The notes under the pieces were generated by a model. That model was not told the origin of the DNA and made no database searches. It saw only the letters and a list, made by a program, of their open reading frames with translations. Positions 31,076-40,432 of a stretch of 64,000 bases of DNA are shown piece after piece. The stretch is from positions 310,001 to 374,000 of the forward strand of contig CAWEYR010000028.1 in NCBI GenBank assembly GCA_963813345.1. Reading direction: 5' to 3'. This DNA is from CAWDDA01 sp963813345 (lineage in GTDB: Bacteria > Acidobacteriota > Blastocatellia > RBC074). The position numbers were made by a program, and so were the translations under genes. Positions within the stretch are counted from its first letter, which is position 1. The number at the start of each line of letters is the position of its first letter.

Positions 31076-31081
31076 CCGCCC

Positions 31082-31203
31082 TTCCGGTGTGATTTCAATG
31101 CGGGAACTTGTCCAATGATTCATCAAGTGAATGGAAGGCCCCGCAGGCAGATTGAGCGAGGTGTAGCCTTCCCAAGTAACTCGTTCTCTTTGGACAATCC
31201 GGA
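31082..31203 (+). ncRNA. Candidate structured RNA or leader upstream of the HNH gene
   Basis: Three nested helices: TTCCGG (31082-31087) with TCCGGA (31198-31203); TTGTCCAA (31108-31115) with TTGGACAA (31190-31197); and GGAAGGC (31133-31139) with GCCTTCC (31167-31173). The second and third helices flank a roughly symmetrical internal bubble of 16-17 bases per side. A consensus -10 lies just upstream. I do not recognise the family; it could be a free small RNA or the 5' leader of the HNH gene. No terminator is evident before that gene. Confidence 0.45.
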
Positions 31204-31311
31204 CGTTGTCTTACCCCCGGTCAGGCCCACTGTCAGGCCCCCTGCCAGACAAAGATGGCGCGTGACACACCCTTTTGCGCGCTATACCGCTAACAAGTGA
31301 AAGGCTGGTTG

Positions 31312-31821
31312 ATGAACACTAGGGTACTTGTTCTCAATTCGACCTACGAACCGATCAACGTGTGTACAACACGGCGAGCGATCGTCCTCATTCTTAAGGG
31401 CGTCGCGCGAACCGAGGAGCGCTATGACGGTTTCGTTCACTCGACCCGCACGGCGATCCCGGTTCCGTCCGTAATCCGTCTGACCGATTACGTGCACATA
31501 CCATTCGAACGCAAGAGTCTTTCGCGAAAGAACATTCTGCTGCGAGACCACAATACTTGCCAGTATTGCGGCCGGGTGCACACGCCATCAGAGCTGACCC
31601 TCGATCACGTTATTCCTCGATCGAAGGGTGGACATTCAAACTGGGATAACCTGGTCGCCTGCTGCAAGCGCTGCAATAACCGTAAGGGCAGTTCCCTTCC
31701 GGAAGAAGCAGAAATGCGGCTTCTCAAACGTCCGCAGGCATTCAGCCTTCACGTCAACCGGCAGATAATGCGCTATCTCGGGCGCAGTGATGCCAACTGG
31801 CGGAAATACCTTTTCTATTGA
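31312..31821 (+). CDS. HNH endonuclease family protein
   Basis: 169 residues starting MNTRVLVLNSTYEPINVC, with ATG 31312 preceded by GAAAGG. The HNH core is complete: CQYCGRVHTPSELTLDHVIPRSKGGHSNWDNLVACCKRCN supplies two CxxC zinc knuckles and the His/Asn catalytic residues (LTLDHVIPRS, WDNL). Proteins of this exact type are widespread single-copy bacterial HNH proteins of uncertain role, not tied to restriction systems. Neighbours give no functional hint; the upstream 240 bases may form a structured RNA. Confidence 0.88.
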   Translation: MNTRVLVLNSTYEPINVCTTRRAIVLILKGVARTEERYDGFVHSTRTAIPVPSVIRLTDYVHIPFERKSLSRKNILLRDHNTCQYCGRVHTPSELTLDHVIPRSKGGHSNWDNLVACCKRCNNRKGSSLPEEAEMRLLKRPQAFSLHVNRQIMRYLGRSDANWRKYLFY

Positions 31822-32489
31822 TTCGAGTGGTTCAAGGCGTCCGGGTAGGCACCGGGCGTCGTGTCGCCCTGAAGTACTCGATCACCGCCGGTAAGACCGA
31901 GACTAAGATGATGCGCAAAGATCACAAGCGTGAAATTTCGCTTGACCACGGGAATATTGCCGAAGAAATATCCTGCATAGACAAAGATCCCGATCCAGAC
32001 GATGCCCCCCACGACGTTGTACAAAAGGAAGCGCCAGTAAGTCATCCTCCGATGCCTGCGACAAAAGGCGCAAACGTCCTTACAATCGGTATGAATCTCG
32101 CGATAATGATTGTCTTGCCGCCATACTTCTCATAGAAATTGTGTGTTCGCTCAAGGTGTTTCCGGTTCATCCATCGCGAAGTTTCGCCGCGAAAAGACTT
32201 TTGGTCCGGCGACATATCCAACCCAGTAATTCACCGTGTCGCCAAGAATCGCCGCGATGCTGAGAAGAACGAAAACGAGAAATGGGTCAAGTGCTCCCGT
32301 CGCCGCAATCGTACCAACAGCAAAGAGAAGCGAATCGCCTGGAAGAATTGGCGTAATCACCAGTCCTGTCTCACAAAAGATGATTGCAAAGAGGATCGCG
32401 TACGTCCAAACGCCATACTGCGAAACAATCTCGACAAGATGCTTGTCGAGATGAAGAATGAAATCAATGAAGTATTCGATAAGTTCCAT
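31815..32489 (-). CDS. DedA-family membrane protein (two frameshifts)
   Basis: Polytopic inner-membrane protein of the DedA/SNARE-associated family, implicated in lipid carrier flipping and membrane homeostasis. Reads MELIEYFIDFILHLDKHLVE, then ETGLVITPILPGDSLLFAVG (DedA signature) and ILGDTVNYWVGYVAGPKVF. After a shift near 32155 comes the RFIPIVRTFAPFVAGIG-type segment and GMTYWRFLLYNVVGGIVW. A second shift near 31900 leads to an expected end IEYFRATRRPVP near 31838. About 215 residues, the normal size. It converges with the HNH gene, with 3' ends overlapping as drawn. Confidence 0.88.
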
Positions 32490-32497
32490 AGCTAAGA

Positions 32498-32633
32498 CAG
32501 GGGTCAGGGGTCAGGGGTCGGGGGTCGGGGTATGGAGTTCAAGCTTTAGCTTGCTCTTGAGGCACTAGCTATGTCAAGAGCAAGCTAAAGCTTGAACTCC
32601 ATACCCTGACCCCCGACCCCGACCCTGACCCCT
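32498..32633. repeat. Family B palindromic repeat with GGTCAGG/GGTCGGG tandem arms
   Basis: Outer arms are tandem heptamers (GGGGTCAGGGGTCAGGGGTC on the left; CCCCGACCCCGACCCTGACC on the right). The inner arms GGAGTTCAAGCTTTAGCTTGC and their reverse complement flank a short loop. A full copy recurs at 34.4 kb and halves at 4.7, 15.45, 50.8 and 63.1 kb. Confidence 0.9.
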
Positions 32634-33305
32634 ACTCTTCCCATCCCCATTTTCCGATTAGTTTTACAAACTGGCAGGCTCCGTGGTCTTCAGTTATGAC
32701 ACCTTCGGGAGTCCGCGTCACACGCAGCAACCGTTGCCCGTTCTCATCGCCTACGGGCATCACCAGATGTCCCCCAACAGCCAAGCTGGTTCACGAGCGA
32801 CTGAGGTACCGCAGGCGCTCCCGCGGCCACAACGATTGCGCGAAACGTCGCAAACTCGCTCCACCCGTACGTCCCATCGAAGCATCTGACGATCGCGTTC
32901 CGAATCTTGAGCTCGCTCAGGATGCGATGTGCTCCCTCCGCGAGCTCGTGCAATCTTTCAATCGCAAAGACTGATCGCGCGATCTGCGCGAGGATTGCCG
33001 TCTGGTATCCCGAGCCTGCACCAATCTCAAGCACTCGATCACTGCTCGTCAGTTCGAGCAGCTCTGTTTCCCGCGCCACGATGTAAGGCTGAGAGATCGT
33101 CTGTCCCCCGGCAATGGGCAGACGCATGATCGCCGTAAGCGTGCGAACGTAGCGCTTCGGGAACAAAAAGGTGACGCGGAATTCGCTCCATCGCTTCGAG
33201 AACCCGTTCATCCCGGATGTGATAATGCGAACGAAGCCGCTCAACCATTTTCGAGCGCTGCCGTTGATAGTCCTGGGCGTTGTTACCGAGTGTGGGGCTA
33301 CCCAT
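32632..33305 (-). CDS. pcm: Protein-L-isoaspartate O-methyltransferase Pcm (two frameshifts)
   Basis: Repairs isoaspartyl residues in aged proteins using SAM. Reads MGSPTLGNNAQDYQRQRSKM, then the family segment RIPRHLFVPEALRSHAYGDH. After a shift near 33120 comes LPIAGGQTISQPYIVA, followed by the SAM-binding motif VLEIGAGSGYQTAILAQ. A second shift near 32785 leads to HLVMPVGDENGQRLLRV and the end KLIGKWGWEE. About 224 residues, as expected. Its ATG at 33305 overlaps the surE stop by eight bases, and the surE-pcm pairing is a classic arrangement. Confidence 0.9.
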
Positions 33306-34048
33306 TAAGTTTGAGTTTTCCACTTCGCAGCGTTTCGAGTGCGCGATAGTCCGTCATGTCGGTGCGCAATGGCGTGATCGAAACCAATCCCTTCGCCACT
33401 GCTGCGTAGTCGCTTCCCTCGTCTTCTTTCCACGAGATCCTTTGCTCGCCAATCCAATAGTACGGCCTTCCACGCGGATCCAACCCCTCGACGATCTCGG
33501 ATTGCGCGATCTTGATCCCCTGATGCGTCAACAGCGCTCCCATTGATCGGCCCGGGCGGCACATTGACATTGAGAATTGTGCCTTCCGGCAACCCCGTCT
33601 CAATCACGTTGAGCACCAGTTCGGCGGCAAACGCCGCCGCATAGCTGAAGTCAAAATTACTTCTTGTGGCCAGACTGAAAGCGATCCCCGGCAGCCCGAA
33701 GACCGACGCCTCGAGCGCGCCTGCGACTGTTCCCGAATACGTTACATCATCACCCAGGTTCGGACCGTAGTTTATGCCTGAAACAACTACACCCGGCAGC
33801 CGACCTTCGAGGATTTTCGACATCGCAAGCGTCACGCAGTCGGTTGGAGTTCCGTCGACGGAATACTCATCATCTCCGTGCTTGCGAACTCTGAGAGGTC
33901 TCGTCAGAGTTAGAGAATGGGCTGATGCGCTTTGTTCGGTCGAAGGCGCCACAATGACCACCTCGCCCACTCTGGCGAGTGCTTCGGCAAGTTGCGTAAG
34001 CCCTTTCGAAGAGATCCCGTCATCATTCGTTACCAGAATTCTATGCAT
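33298..34048 (-). CDS. surE: 5'-nucleotidase SurE (one frameshift)
   Basis: Metal-dependent nucleoside monophosphatase of stationary-phase survival. The N-terminal LVTNDDGISSKGL holds the DD metal ligands; VAPSTEQSASAHSLT and VVSGINYGPNLGDDVTYSGT are conserved SurE motifs. A shift near 33558 (after NVNVPPG) leads to GRPYYWIGEQ and VSITPLRTDMTDY. About 250 residues. Overlaps pcm at its 3' end; the two are probably co-transcribed. Confidence 0.93.
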
Positions 34049-34061
34049 TCGAAAGAATACC

Positions 34062-34391
34062 CTACTCCTCTGTTAGTTTCCTGCGCCTCTGCTTTCGTTC
34101 ACTCTGGCGGCGCTTTTCGTCAAGCCGCCCTGCAATCGCACCGGCTGATGGTCGAGTTCGAACTCGCGGTTTGCGGCGTTCGTTCAGTTTTTCGAGCTTC
34201 TCAGCCATTCGCTTGTATGCTGCTTCGCGGTTGGCTGATTGTGAGCGGCGCTCCTTTGCGGTGACCACTAAACCCGTCGGCAAATGCCTGAGCCGCACTC
34301 CCGTCTCGACCTTGTTCCGATGCTGCCCTCCAGGACCTCCTGCAACCAGGAACTCCATTTCACATTCGCGCTCAAGCGTTTCGCGATCCAT
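34062..34391 (-). CDS. GGQ-domain release-factor-like protein
   Basis: 109 residues containing only the peptidyl-tRNA hydrolysis domain of class I release factors: AGGPGGQHRNKVETGVRL with the catalytic GGQ, then a basic tail (KRMAEKLEKL, DEKRRQSERKQRRRK). It lacks the stop-codon recognition domains. The size and basic C-terminus recall ArfB/YaeJ and related factors that rescue stalled ribosomes, but the tail could also serve a mitochondrial-type factor-like role in quality control. Located 13 bases upstream of surE, so it may be in the same operon. Confidence 0.8.
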   Translation of the reverse strand: MDRETLERECEMEFLVAGGPGGQHRNKVETGVRLRHLPTGLVVTAKERRSQSANREAAYKRMAEKLEKLNERRKPRVRTRPSAGAIAGRLDEKRRQSERKQRRRKLTEE

Positions 34392-34395
34392 AAGA

Positions 34396-34520
34396 GCTGG
34401 TGGTCAGTGGGTCGGTGGTCAGTGGTCGGGGTATGGAGTTCAAGCTTTAGCTTGCTCGTTAGCAGTTCGATTGAAAGAGCAAGCTAAAGCTTGAACTCCA
34501 TACCCTGACCACTGGCCCCT
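34396..34520. repeat. Family B palindromic repeat
   Basis: Arms TATGGAGTTCAAGCTTTAGC and GCTAAAGCTTGAACTCCATA, flanked by GGTCAGTGG-type tandems on one side and CCTGACCACTGG on the other. Located between folE and the GGQ gene. Confidence 0.9.
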
Positions 34521-34531
34521 GACCCCACTGA

Positions 34532-35113
34532 TCACTTCCCCCTGATAAACGCCATTGCCTCGAGCCGTGTCCGTTCGTCCGACCTGAAGACACCGCGAAC
34601 TGCTGATGTAATCGTAGTCGCTCCCGGTTTCTTGACTCCTCGCATCGCCATGCAGAGGTGCAACGCTTCGATTACAACCATTACGCCCTGCGGCTTCAGC
34701 GACCCTTCGTAAAGAAGCTCCGCGATCTGCGTAGTCAGCCGCTCCTGCACCTGTGGACGACGGGCATAAATATCTGCAATCCGCGCCAGCTTTGATAGTC
34801 CCACGACTCGGCCGTCATTAGGCACATAAGCGATATGCACAACGCCTGTGAATGGAAGCAAGTGATGTTCGCAAAGGCTGAACAGCGGAATGTCCTTCAC
34901 CATCACAATCTCGTCGTGAGTTTCGGTCGGAATTACTTTCAGTTCAGCAGCTGCGTCTTCGTAGAGTCCGCCGCAAACTTCTGCATACATCTCCGCAACG
35001 CGTCGTGGCGTATCAATGATGCCAGCCCGGGCCGTATCCTCTCCGATGCCTTCGAGTATCAGGCGCACTCCCTCTTCAATTTTCTTCAGGTCAACATTCT
35101 GATAAGTGCTCAT
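34532..35113 (-). CDS. folE: GTP cyclohydrolase I FolE
   Basis: Catalyses GTP to 7,8-dihydroneopterin triphosphate, first step of folate/pterin synthesis. 193 residues from ATG 35113 (MSTYQNVDLKKIEEGVRLIL). Motifs: RAGIIDTPRRVAEMYAE, then IPLFSLCEHHLLPFTGVVHI, where Cys and His bind zinc, PQVQERLTTQIAELLYE, and AMRGVKKPGATTITSAVRG with the second zinc Cys position replaced in context by MAMRG, as is common. An upstream in-frame extension of 15 residues is less likely. Divergent from the amidase gene. Confidence 0.94.
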   Translation of the reverse strand: MSTYQNVDLKKIEEGVRLILEGIGEDTARAGIIDTPRRVAEMYAEVCGGLYEDAAAELKVIPTETHDEIVMVKDIPLFSLCEHHLLPFTGVVHIAYVPNDGRVVGLSKLARIADIYARRPQVQERLTTQIAELLYEGSLKPQGVMVVIEALHLCMAMRGVKKPGATTITSAVRGVFRSDERTRLEAMAFIRGK

Positions 35114-35177
35114 TCTGTATGCTTTCCCTCGCCACACGATTATTATTCTTTCACTCACTCGTCACAAGGAGACCTGA

Positions 35178-36881
35178 ATGAAGAAGCTTCGAATTGATCG
35201 CCGTTCGTTTGTAAAACTCCTGCCCGCAGTCGGCGCTGCACACTGCATCATCGACTAAAAGTATCGCTCAAAGCACGCAATCTGCTCAGCCGGCGACGCC
35301 CGCCACGAATTACTCGCGAGATGCTCAACGCGACCGAACAAGTGATTGGAATTGAACTCAATGAGGCGCAGGAGACGATGGCGCTCACGGGTGTCAACCG
35401 CAACCTTACGAACTACGAAGCGCTGCGCAAAGTTGACGTGCCTCTTGATACGGAACCTGCGATCTCCTTCAGACCCCTGTTGCCGGGACGGAAAGCGAAG
35501 CGGCGCGGTACAAAGCCTGTTCCGGGAAAGGCTGTGCCGCTTCGTTTCAGCGCAGTGGAAGAACTCGCCTTCGCGACCGTTCCCCAACTTGCCGATCTCA
35601 TTCGAACTCGCAAGGTTTCTCCCGTCGCGCTCACCCGAATGTATCTTGATCGCCTGAAGCAGTTCGGACCAAAGCTGCTCTGTGTGGTCACGCTGACTGA
35701 GGACCTTGCGCTCAAACAGGCTCAGCAGGCCGAAGCAGAGATCAAAAGCGGAAAGTACCGAGGGCCGCTTCACGGAATTCCATGGGGCGCCAAAGACCTC
35801 TTCGCGACCAAAGGAATCAAGACTACCTGGGGTGCTGAGCCTTACCGCGATCAATTGATAGATTACGACGCGGCTGTCGTTGAGCGATTGCGTGACGCTG
35901 GCGCCGTGCTGGTAGCAAAGCTCTCGATGGGGGCACTGGCTCAAGGCGGGAGATGGTTCCAGGGAATGACACGCAATCCCTGGCAACCGGAAGAGACAGC
36001 ACAGGGATCGAGCGGGTCATCAGCGGGCAGCGCCTCAGCAACCTCCGCGGGTCTTGTCGGGTTTGCGATCGGGACCGAAACGCTTGGTTCGATTATTTCA
36101 CCCGCCACTCGTTGCGGTGTCGTCGGATTGCGTCCCACGTATGGCCGCGATCAGCCGTTATGGCGCGATGGGTCTCAGCTGGACAATGGATAAGATCGGA
36201 CCGATCTGTCGCGGAGTTGAAGACTGCGCTCTCGTGCTCGATGCGATTTACGGGCCCGACGGCCGCGATTTGACGGTAGGCGACCAGCCTTTCGGCTGGG
36301 ACCCTCGCACACCTCTCAGTCAGATGCGAATTGCCTATCTTAAGAGTGAATTTGACCAGGGCACGGATGAACAAAAGAAGCTGCGCAAGGACGCTCTCGA
36401 TGTGCTCACCCGGCTCGGAGCAAAGCTCGAGCCGATAGAGCTTCCTCAGTTCCCGTTGCAGGGGCTGAGGATCATCCTCACCGCCGAGGCCGCCACAGCG
36501 TTCGATGACATCACGCGAGATGGCCGCGTCAACCAGCTTTCCGGTCAGGCACCGAGTGACTGGCCAAATTCGTTTCGCACCGCTCGATTCATTCCAGCCG
36601 TCGAGTACATCCGCGCGCAGCGGGCGCGAACGCTGCTCATGCAGGAAATGGACAAGCTGATGTCGAACTGGGATGTCTTCGTCTCGCCCCCGAGCGGACC
36701 CAGCCTGACCGTTACAAATCTGACCGGGCATCCGGCAGTTGCCGTGCCCTGCGGCTTCAGCAACAACCTGCCTCAGTCAATCATGTTCACTGGTGGATTG
36801 TACGACGAGGGAGCGCCATTGCGTGTGGCACTCGCGTATGAGCAGGCGACAAACTGGCACACGATGCATCCGAAGATTTGA
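35178..36881 (+). CDS. Amidase-signature enzyme with Tat signal (frameshifted)
   Basis: Secreted amidase-family hydrolase. The start MKKLRIDRRSFVKLLPAVGA is a twin-arginine signal (RRSFVK) with AAGGAGA just upstream of ATG 35178. Shifts near 35245 and 35312 break the N-terminus, and one near 36160 breaks the body. The amidase Ser-cisSer-Lys triad region is visible: WGAKDLFATKG (Lys), then GSSGSSAGSASATSAGLVGF (Ser pair) and GTETLGSIISPATRCGV. The C-terminal part contains QRARTLLMQEMDKLM and LTGHPAVAVPCGF. About 560 residues. The substrate is unknown; family members include acylamide and peptide amidases. Confidence 0.85.
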
Positions 36882-36882
36882 G

Positions 36883-36968
36883 GGTACGTTGTACCGCCTT
36901 TTAGGCGGAATCGTGACTTTGGAACCGCCCGCAGTCACGATTCCGCCTAAAAGGCGGTACAACGTACC
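36883..36968. repeat. Family A palindromic repeat
   Basis: Full copy: GGGTACGTTGTACCGCC on the left and GGCGGTACAACGTACC on the right, with an extra T/A in each arm (CCTTTTAGGCGG). It lies between the converging amidase and metallo-hydrolase genes. Confidence 0.9.
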
Positions 36969-37932
36969 CACTTTCATTCCAGGGATTTGGGAATGATGGA
37001 AGGCGGTCGTGCAGACGGCGGTCGTGAGCGGGTACGACGGTTAGAGCAGAATCAGCCAACTTGAGCGCGTGAACTTTCAGAATCACTGATCTCACTTCAG
37101 CTTCGTCCATATCAACAAGTTTCCTTGCAAGCCAGGGCCGCTCTGCGGGCAAGTCGATTCCCTCCTGTGACCAGGTAAGATCACCGGTAAAGAGGTAACG
37201 CTTTCCTGATCTGAGATTGACAAACATTCCAAGCGATCCCGGAGTGTGCCCCGGCAACGGCACCAGTACAACGCTTCCATCGCCAAACAAGTCAAAGCTT
37301 GCATTGAAATTCTCGTATGGCTCCGGACGGAACTCGAATGTCTTGACCTTTAGATCATCGATCATCTGGTCAGCGAGTCCTGGATAACGTCCAGACCTTA
37401 TGAAATCGAGCTCCTCTTGCGGCATCCACACTTCGAGACCCGGGAAATCTATAAGACCACTGATGTGATCCCAGTGTGAGTGTGTGATCAGCGCCATCTT
37501 CAGCGTGTCGGGCGCAATTCCATTCGCCGTCAACTGATCCTTGAGAGTCGTCTCCTTCTCAAAAGTCGACAAGCTGCGCAGCAGCGCCGGCACAGTCTTC
37601 CAGTGTTCATCGACGCGCGAACCGTATCCGGTGTCCAGGATGAATGTCGCCGCCGGATGGCGGACGAGCACAGCAATCATTCCATTCTCGTAGTCCGCCG
37701 ACCAGCTTCCCCCGCGATAGGAAAACGCCTGACTCGCAGGCATCTTCCCGCCTTCACGATCGAAACCAAAAGTTCGGGGAGTTCAGATGCAGCACGGCGA
37801 CCCCGGCCAATTCCGGCCGCTGCATCTGGATCAGGTTCGAGGTTTTTCGGAAAGAATGTCCAGGCAAGCAATCCGGCTAGAAACAGGAGCAACAAAAGAA
37901 CAAAGACAGCAAGCCTTCTGAATCATCCTCAT
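36901..37932 (-). CDS. Membrane-anchored metallo-beta-lactamase-fold hydrolase (frameshifted)
   Basis: An N-terminal hydrophobic anchor (VFVLLLLLFLAGLLAW) is joined, after shifts near 37920 and 37740, to an MBL domain. THSHWDHISGLIDFPG supplies the HxHxDH metal motif, GHTPGSLGMFV the next His, FTGDLTW the bridging Asp and VPAHDRR the last His. This set matches the lactonase-like (AHL lactonase/GumP) branch, but the substrate is unresolved. The probable start is ATG 37932. The C-terminus as read runs into a family A repeat, so the true end is uncertain by tens of codons. Confidence 0.78.
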
Positions 37933-37958
37933 TGTCTTCTCGAAACCGAGCAGACTCT

Positions 37959-39239
37959 TCAGTCTCTTGTTCTCAACTTTGGCCGGTTCCGGTCCGATTG
38001 AGTCGATCGACTGGCAGCATTAGCGCTTGCATCCTCGGCGCGGTATCCATCGCGGGCTCGAACTACAAGATTAGCTCGCATCACGCGGACACGTATCTTA
38101 CGAAATGATCCGTCCCGTGCAGCATTGGATGGATAATATCCGAGCGCGTACTGATGGCGCAGCTCCTCGGCAATCTGGTTGAAGGCGCGCTCAAGGTTCA
38201 TCACTGTATCTGCATCATAAAGCCGCGCTCCACTTCGATCAGCAAGCTGCTGCATGTACTCCGCGCCGCGCCGATAATCCTCCGGCGCGCCTCCTCGAGG
38301 ATATTGAGGTGCGATGTTGATCGAGAACGGCCATCGGCGGCCGGTTCTTGGCGCCGGCCAGGGAATCGGAAACGGGAACGGGTTAATGACCGGAGGAGGC
38401 TGCTGCCCGCCGCTGCCTCGACCTCTGCCGCCGCCAGCCTGAAACAAATCCTGAGTGTTGTATCGAATCGGATATGCCAGAACTCCGGATTCCTCAATCA
38501 GGTCAAGGCTCGCCTCAAAGTTTGAGTATTTGCTCGTCGTGTCGACGCCATCACTGAAGATGACGATCGCCTTTCGCCCGTCGACCTGCTCGAGCCTCTC
38601 AGTCAGAACAAGGTCCACGGCATCGTAGAGCTTCGTTCCGCCGCCGGTCTCAGTTCCGTAGATCGCGCGCCGAAGACGTGCTCGATCGCTCGTGAACTCG
38701 CAATCGACGTAGATTCGATCGTCAAACGAGACGACCATGACACGATCAGCAGGGCGCAACTGCTCTATAAACGAGGCCGCTGCCCGGTGTATGTCCTCCA
38801 TGCGAAATGCAGTACTCCGCGATGTGTCGATCAGAAGAACAACATTGAACGGCGTTTCAACCGAAACAAAATCCGATATCGCTTGCTCAACGTTGTCCTC
38901 GTAAATCCGAAAGTCTCTCTTTAACAGGTTCGGCACAAACTTTCCCATGCGATCGAGAACCGAAACCGGAATCGTCACAAGAGTCGTGTCGATCTTGATT
39001 ATCTCGCTGTCATCCGGCGTCTGTCCTGGAGGCGTCTGTCCCGGAGGCTGCTGCCGAGGAGGCTGTTGTCCAGCCGGCTTCTGCGCAGAAGGCGCGGGCT
39101 CCATCGGACGTGGCTCAAGGCGCGGTCTGCTCGGATCGACAGGCCGTGGCCGTTGTCCGGACTGTCCAAGCACTGGAGCGAGTGTGTTGAGAAGAAGTAG
39201 TAACCCTGCGGCGAGCCTGACACTGTTTCGTGGTTTCAT
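37959..39239 (-). CDS. Secreted VWFA-domain protein of the acidobacterial type
   Basis: 426 residues, intact. Signal peptide (LAAGLLLLLNTLAPVLGQ), then a Pro/Gln-rich linker at about 27-75 (PRQQPPGQTPPGQT), then a short conserved beta domain (TLVTIPVSVLDRMGK, FRIYEDNVEQAISDF). The von Willebrand A domain follows with the MIDAS DTSRS at about 138-142 and FSDGVDTTS. A Gly/Pro-rich insert sits between the halves, and the C-terminus has RHQYALGYYPSN. This architecture corresponds to the VWFA-related family that is expanded in Acidobacteria. Probable role: extracytoplasmic protein binding or adhesion; no partner gene is visible. Confidence 0.88.
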   Translation of the reverse strand: MKPRNSVRLAAGLLLLLNTLAPVLGQSGQRPRPVDPSRPRLEPRPMEPAPSAQKPAGQQPPRQQPPGQTPPGQTPDDSEIIKIDTTLVTIPVSVLDRMGKFVPNLLKRDFRIYEDNVEQAISDFVSVETPFNVVLLIDTSRSTAFRMEDIHRAAASFIEQLRPADRVMVVSFDDRIYVDCEFTSDRARLRRAIYGTETGGGTKLYDAVDLVLTERLEQVDGRKAIVIFSDGVDTTSKYSNFEASLDLIEESGVLAYPIRYNTQDLFQAGGGRGRGSGGQQPPPVINPFPFPIPWPAPRTGRRWPFSINIAPQYPRGGAPEDYRRGAEYMQQLADRSGARLYDADTVMNLERAFNQIAEELRHQYALGYYPSNAARDGSFRKIRVRVMRANLVVRARDGYRAEDASANAASRSTQSDRNRPKLRTRD

Positions 39240-39384
39240 CGGTACAACCCTCCGCGACCCGGCGATCGACAGGTAGACAAAGCTCTGCCCGAACTGTGTA
39301 ATACATTAAGTTGCCAAATCCACGGAAGGGGGTAACCGTCGGGAGAATTATACAGCAATCAAACCCGTAACGAGCAAGCTTGAG

Positions 39385-39469
39385 GGTACGTTGTACCGCC
39401 TTCGGGCGGAAACGTGAATCCAGGCGGTTCGAAAGTCACGTTTCCGCCTGAAGGCGGTACAACGTACCT
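39385..39469. repeat. Family A palindromic repeat
   Basis: GGTACGTTGTACCGCC on the left and GGCGGTACAACGTACC on the right; the left arm carries CCTTCGGGCGG. Located between the VWFA gene and the yihY-like gene. Confidence 0.9.
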
Positions 39470-39480
39470 TCATACATTGT

Positions 39481-40413
39481 CTACTCGTGAGGTTGTTTTC
39501 CCGTCCACGAGCGCGGAAGCACCTGGTAGGCCGAGAGATTCGCGCCAAGGATCAGGATGAACGATAGAATGAATACCCAGAGCACCCCAGCCATCGCCCT
39601 GTAGACGTCGCGATAGGTCGTCCGCAGATCGAGCAGCGGCAAACTGAGCCGGAAGATAAAAGTTGCAGCGAGGACAAGAATCGTTGTTGCCGCTGAGGTG
39701 AAGAAAATCTGACGCGCATCGACCTTTCCGTGCGGCACTACATAGTAGATAAGGAAAAACAGGATGAAGATGAACGGCAAAGCTGTGGCCAGTCCCATCA
39801 GGTTGAACAGGTATTGTCGCGCCCTGCCTGAACCGGTTGACAGCCCAAGGACCGAGTCGAAATAGCTTGCAAGCGCTGCCGCGGAAGTCACTACGACGCC
39901 CGCCACCACGGTCAAAATGCTATACGTGAGATACTGCCTGATCGTGCCGCGCGGCTTCTCAAAACCGTAAGCTCGATTTAGCGCCAGCTCGATCGGCAGG
40001 AAAATGCCGGAGCTCGAGAGCGCCAGTAGACCAAATGAAAGAGCGCCCGCACGTCCCGTCGGCCCACGCGTCACTTCATCGAGGCTTCGAAACAAGACGC
40101 CAGCCTCGACCGGAACCATCGCGATCATGAGGCGATAGATCGTCTGATACGCATGCTGCCATCCGAGAACGTTAACAAGCACGCTTCCAATGAGCACGAT
40201 AAACGGAAAGAAACAAATCAGGATATTGAACGCAATCGCCGATGCATAAACGTAGGTTTCCGACGTGCTCAGATTGTAGAGCGCCGGCCACATTCGCTTC
40301 CAGAAAAGCCAGGTTCCGCGAAAGTAGAACCTCAATCCCCGCCGTGGCGGCGGTCCAGAGGCTCCATCACGGTCAAAATCGAGCTTCTCGATGACCTCTA
40401 TATCACTTCCCAT
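39481..40413 (-). CDS. YihY/BrkB-family inner membrane protein
   Basis: 310 residues with six predicted membrane segments (ASAIAFNILICFFPFIVLIG, YLTYSILTVVAGVVVTSAAA, ALPFIFILFFLIYYVVPHG). Conserved family features include the N-terminal ASAIAFNILICFFPF and PHGKVDARQIFFTSAATT. The family was once called ribonuclease BN, but that activity belongs to another protein; the true role is unknown, probably transport or envelope related. It is intact and follows the nrtR-like gene by about 20 bases. Confidence 0.88.
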   Translation of the reverse strand: MGSDIEVIEKLDFDRDGASGPPPRRGLRFYFRGTWLFWKRMWPALYNLSTSETYVYASAIAFNILICFFPFIVLIGSVLVNVLGWQHAYQTIYRLMIAMVPVEAGVLFRSLDEVTRGPTGRAGALSFGLLALSSSGIFLPIELALNRAYGFEKPRGTIRQYLTYSILTVVAGVVVTSAAALASYFDSVLGLSTGSGRARQYLFNLMGLATALPFIFILFFLIYYVVPHGKVDARQIFFTSAATTILVLAATFIFRLSLPLLDLRTTYRDVYRAMAGVLWVFILSFILILGANLSAYQVLPRSWTGKQPHE

Positions 40414-40432
40414 CGACTTTGAATTCCGGGAC

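Noticed and set aside
31082..31203. SRP (4.5S) RNA
   Set aside because: The apical GGAAG/GCAGC signature expected for the SRP RNA tip is not present.
38154..38525. Plus-strand frame opposite the VWFA gene
   Set aside because: Fully antisense to a strong coding sequence with MIDAS motif; no independent support.
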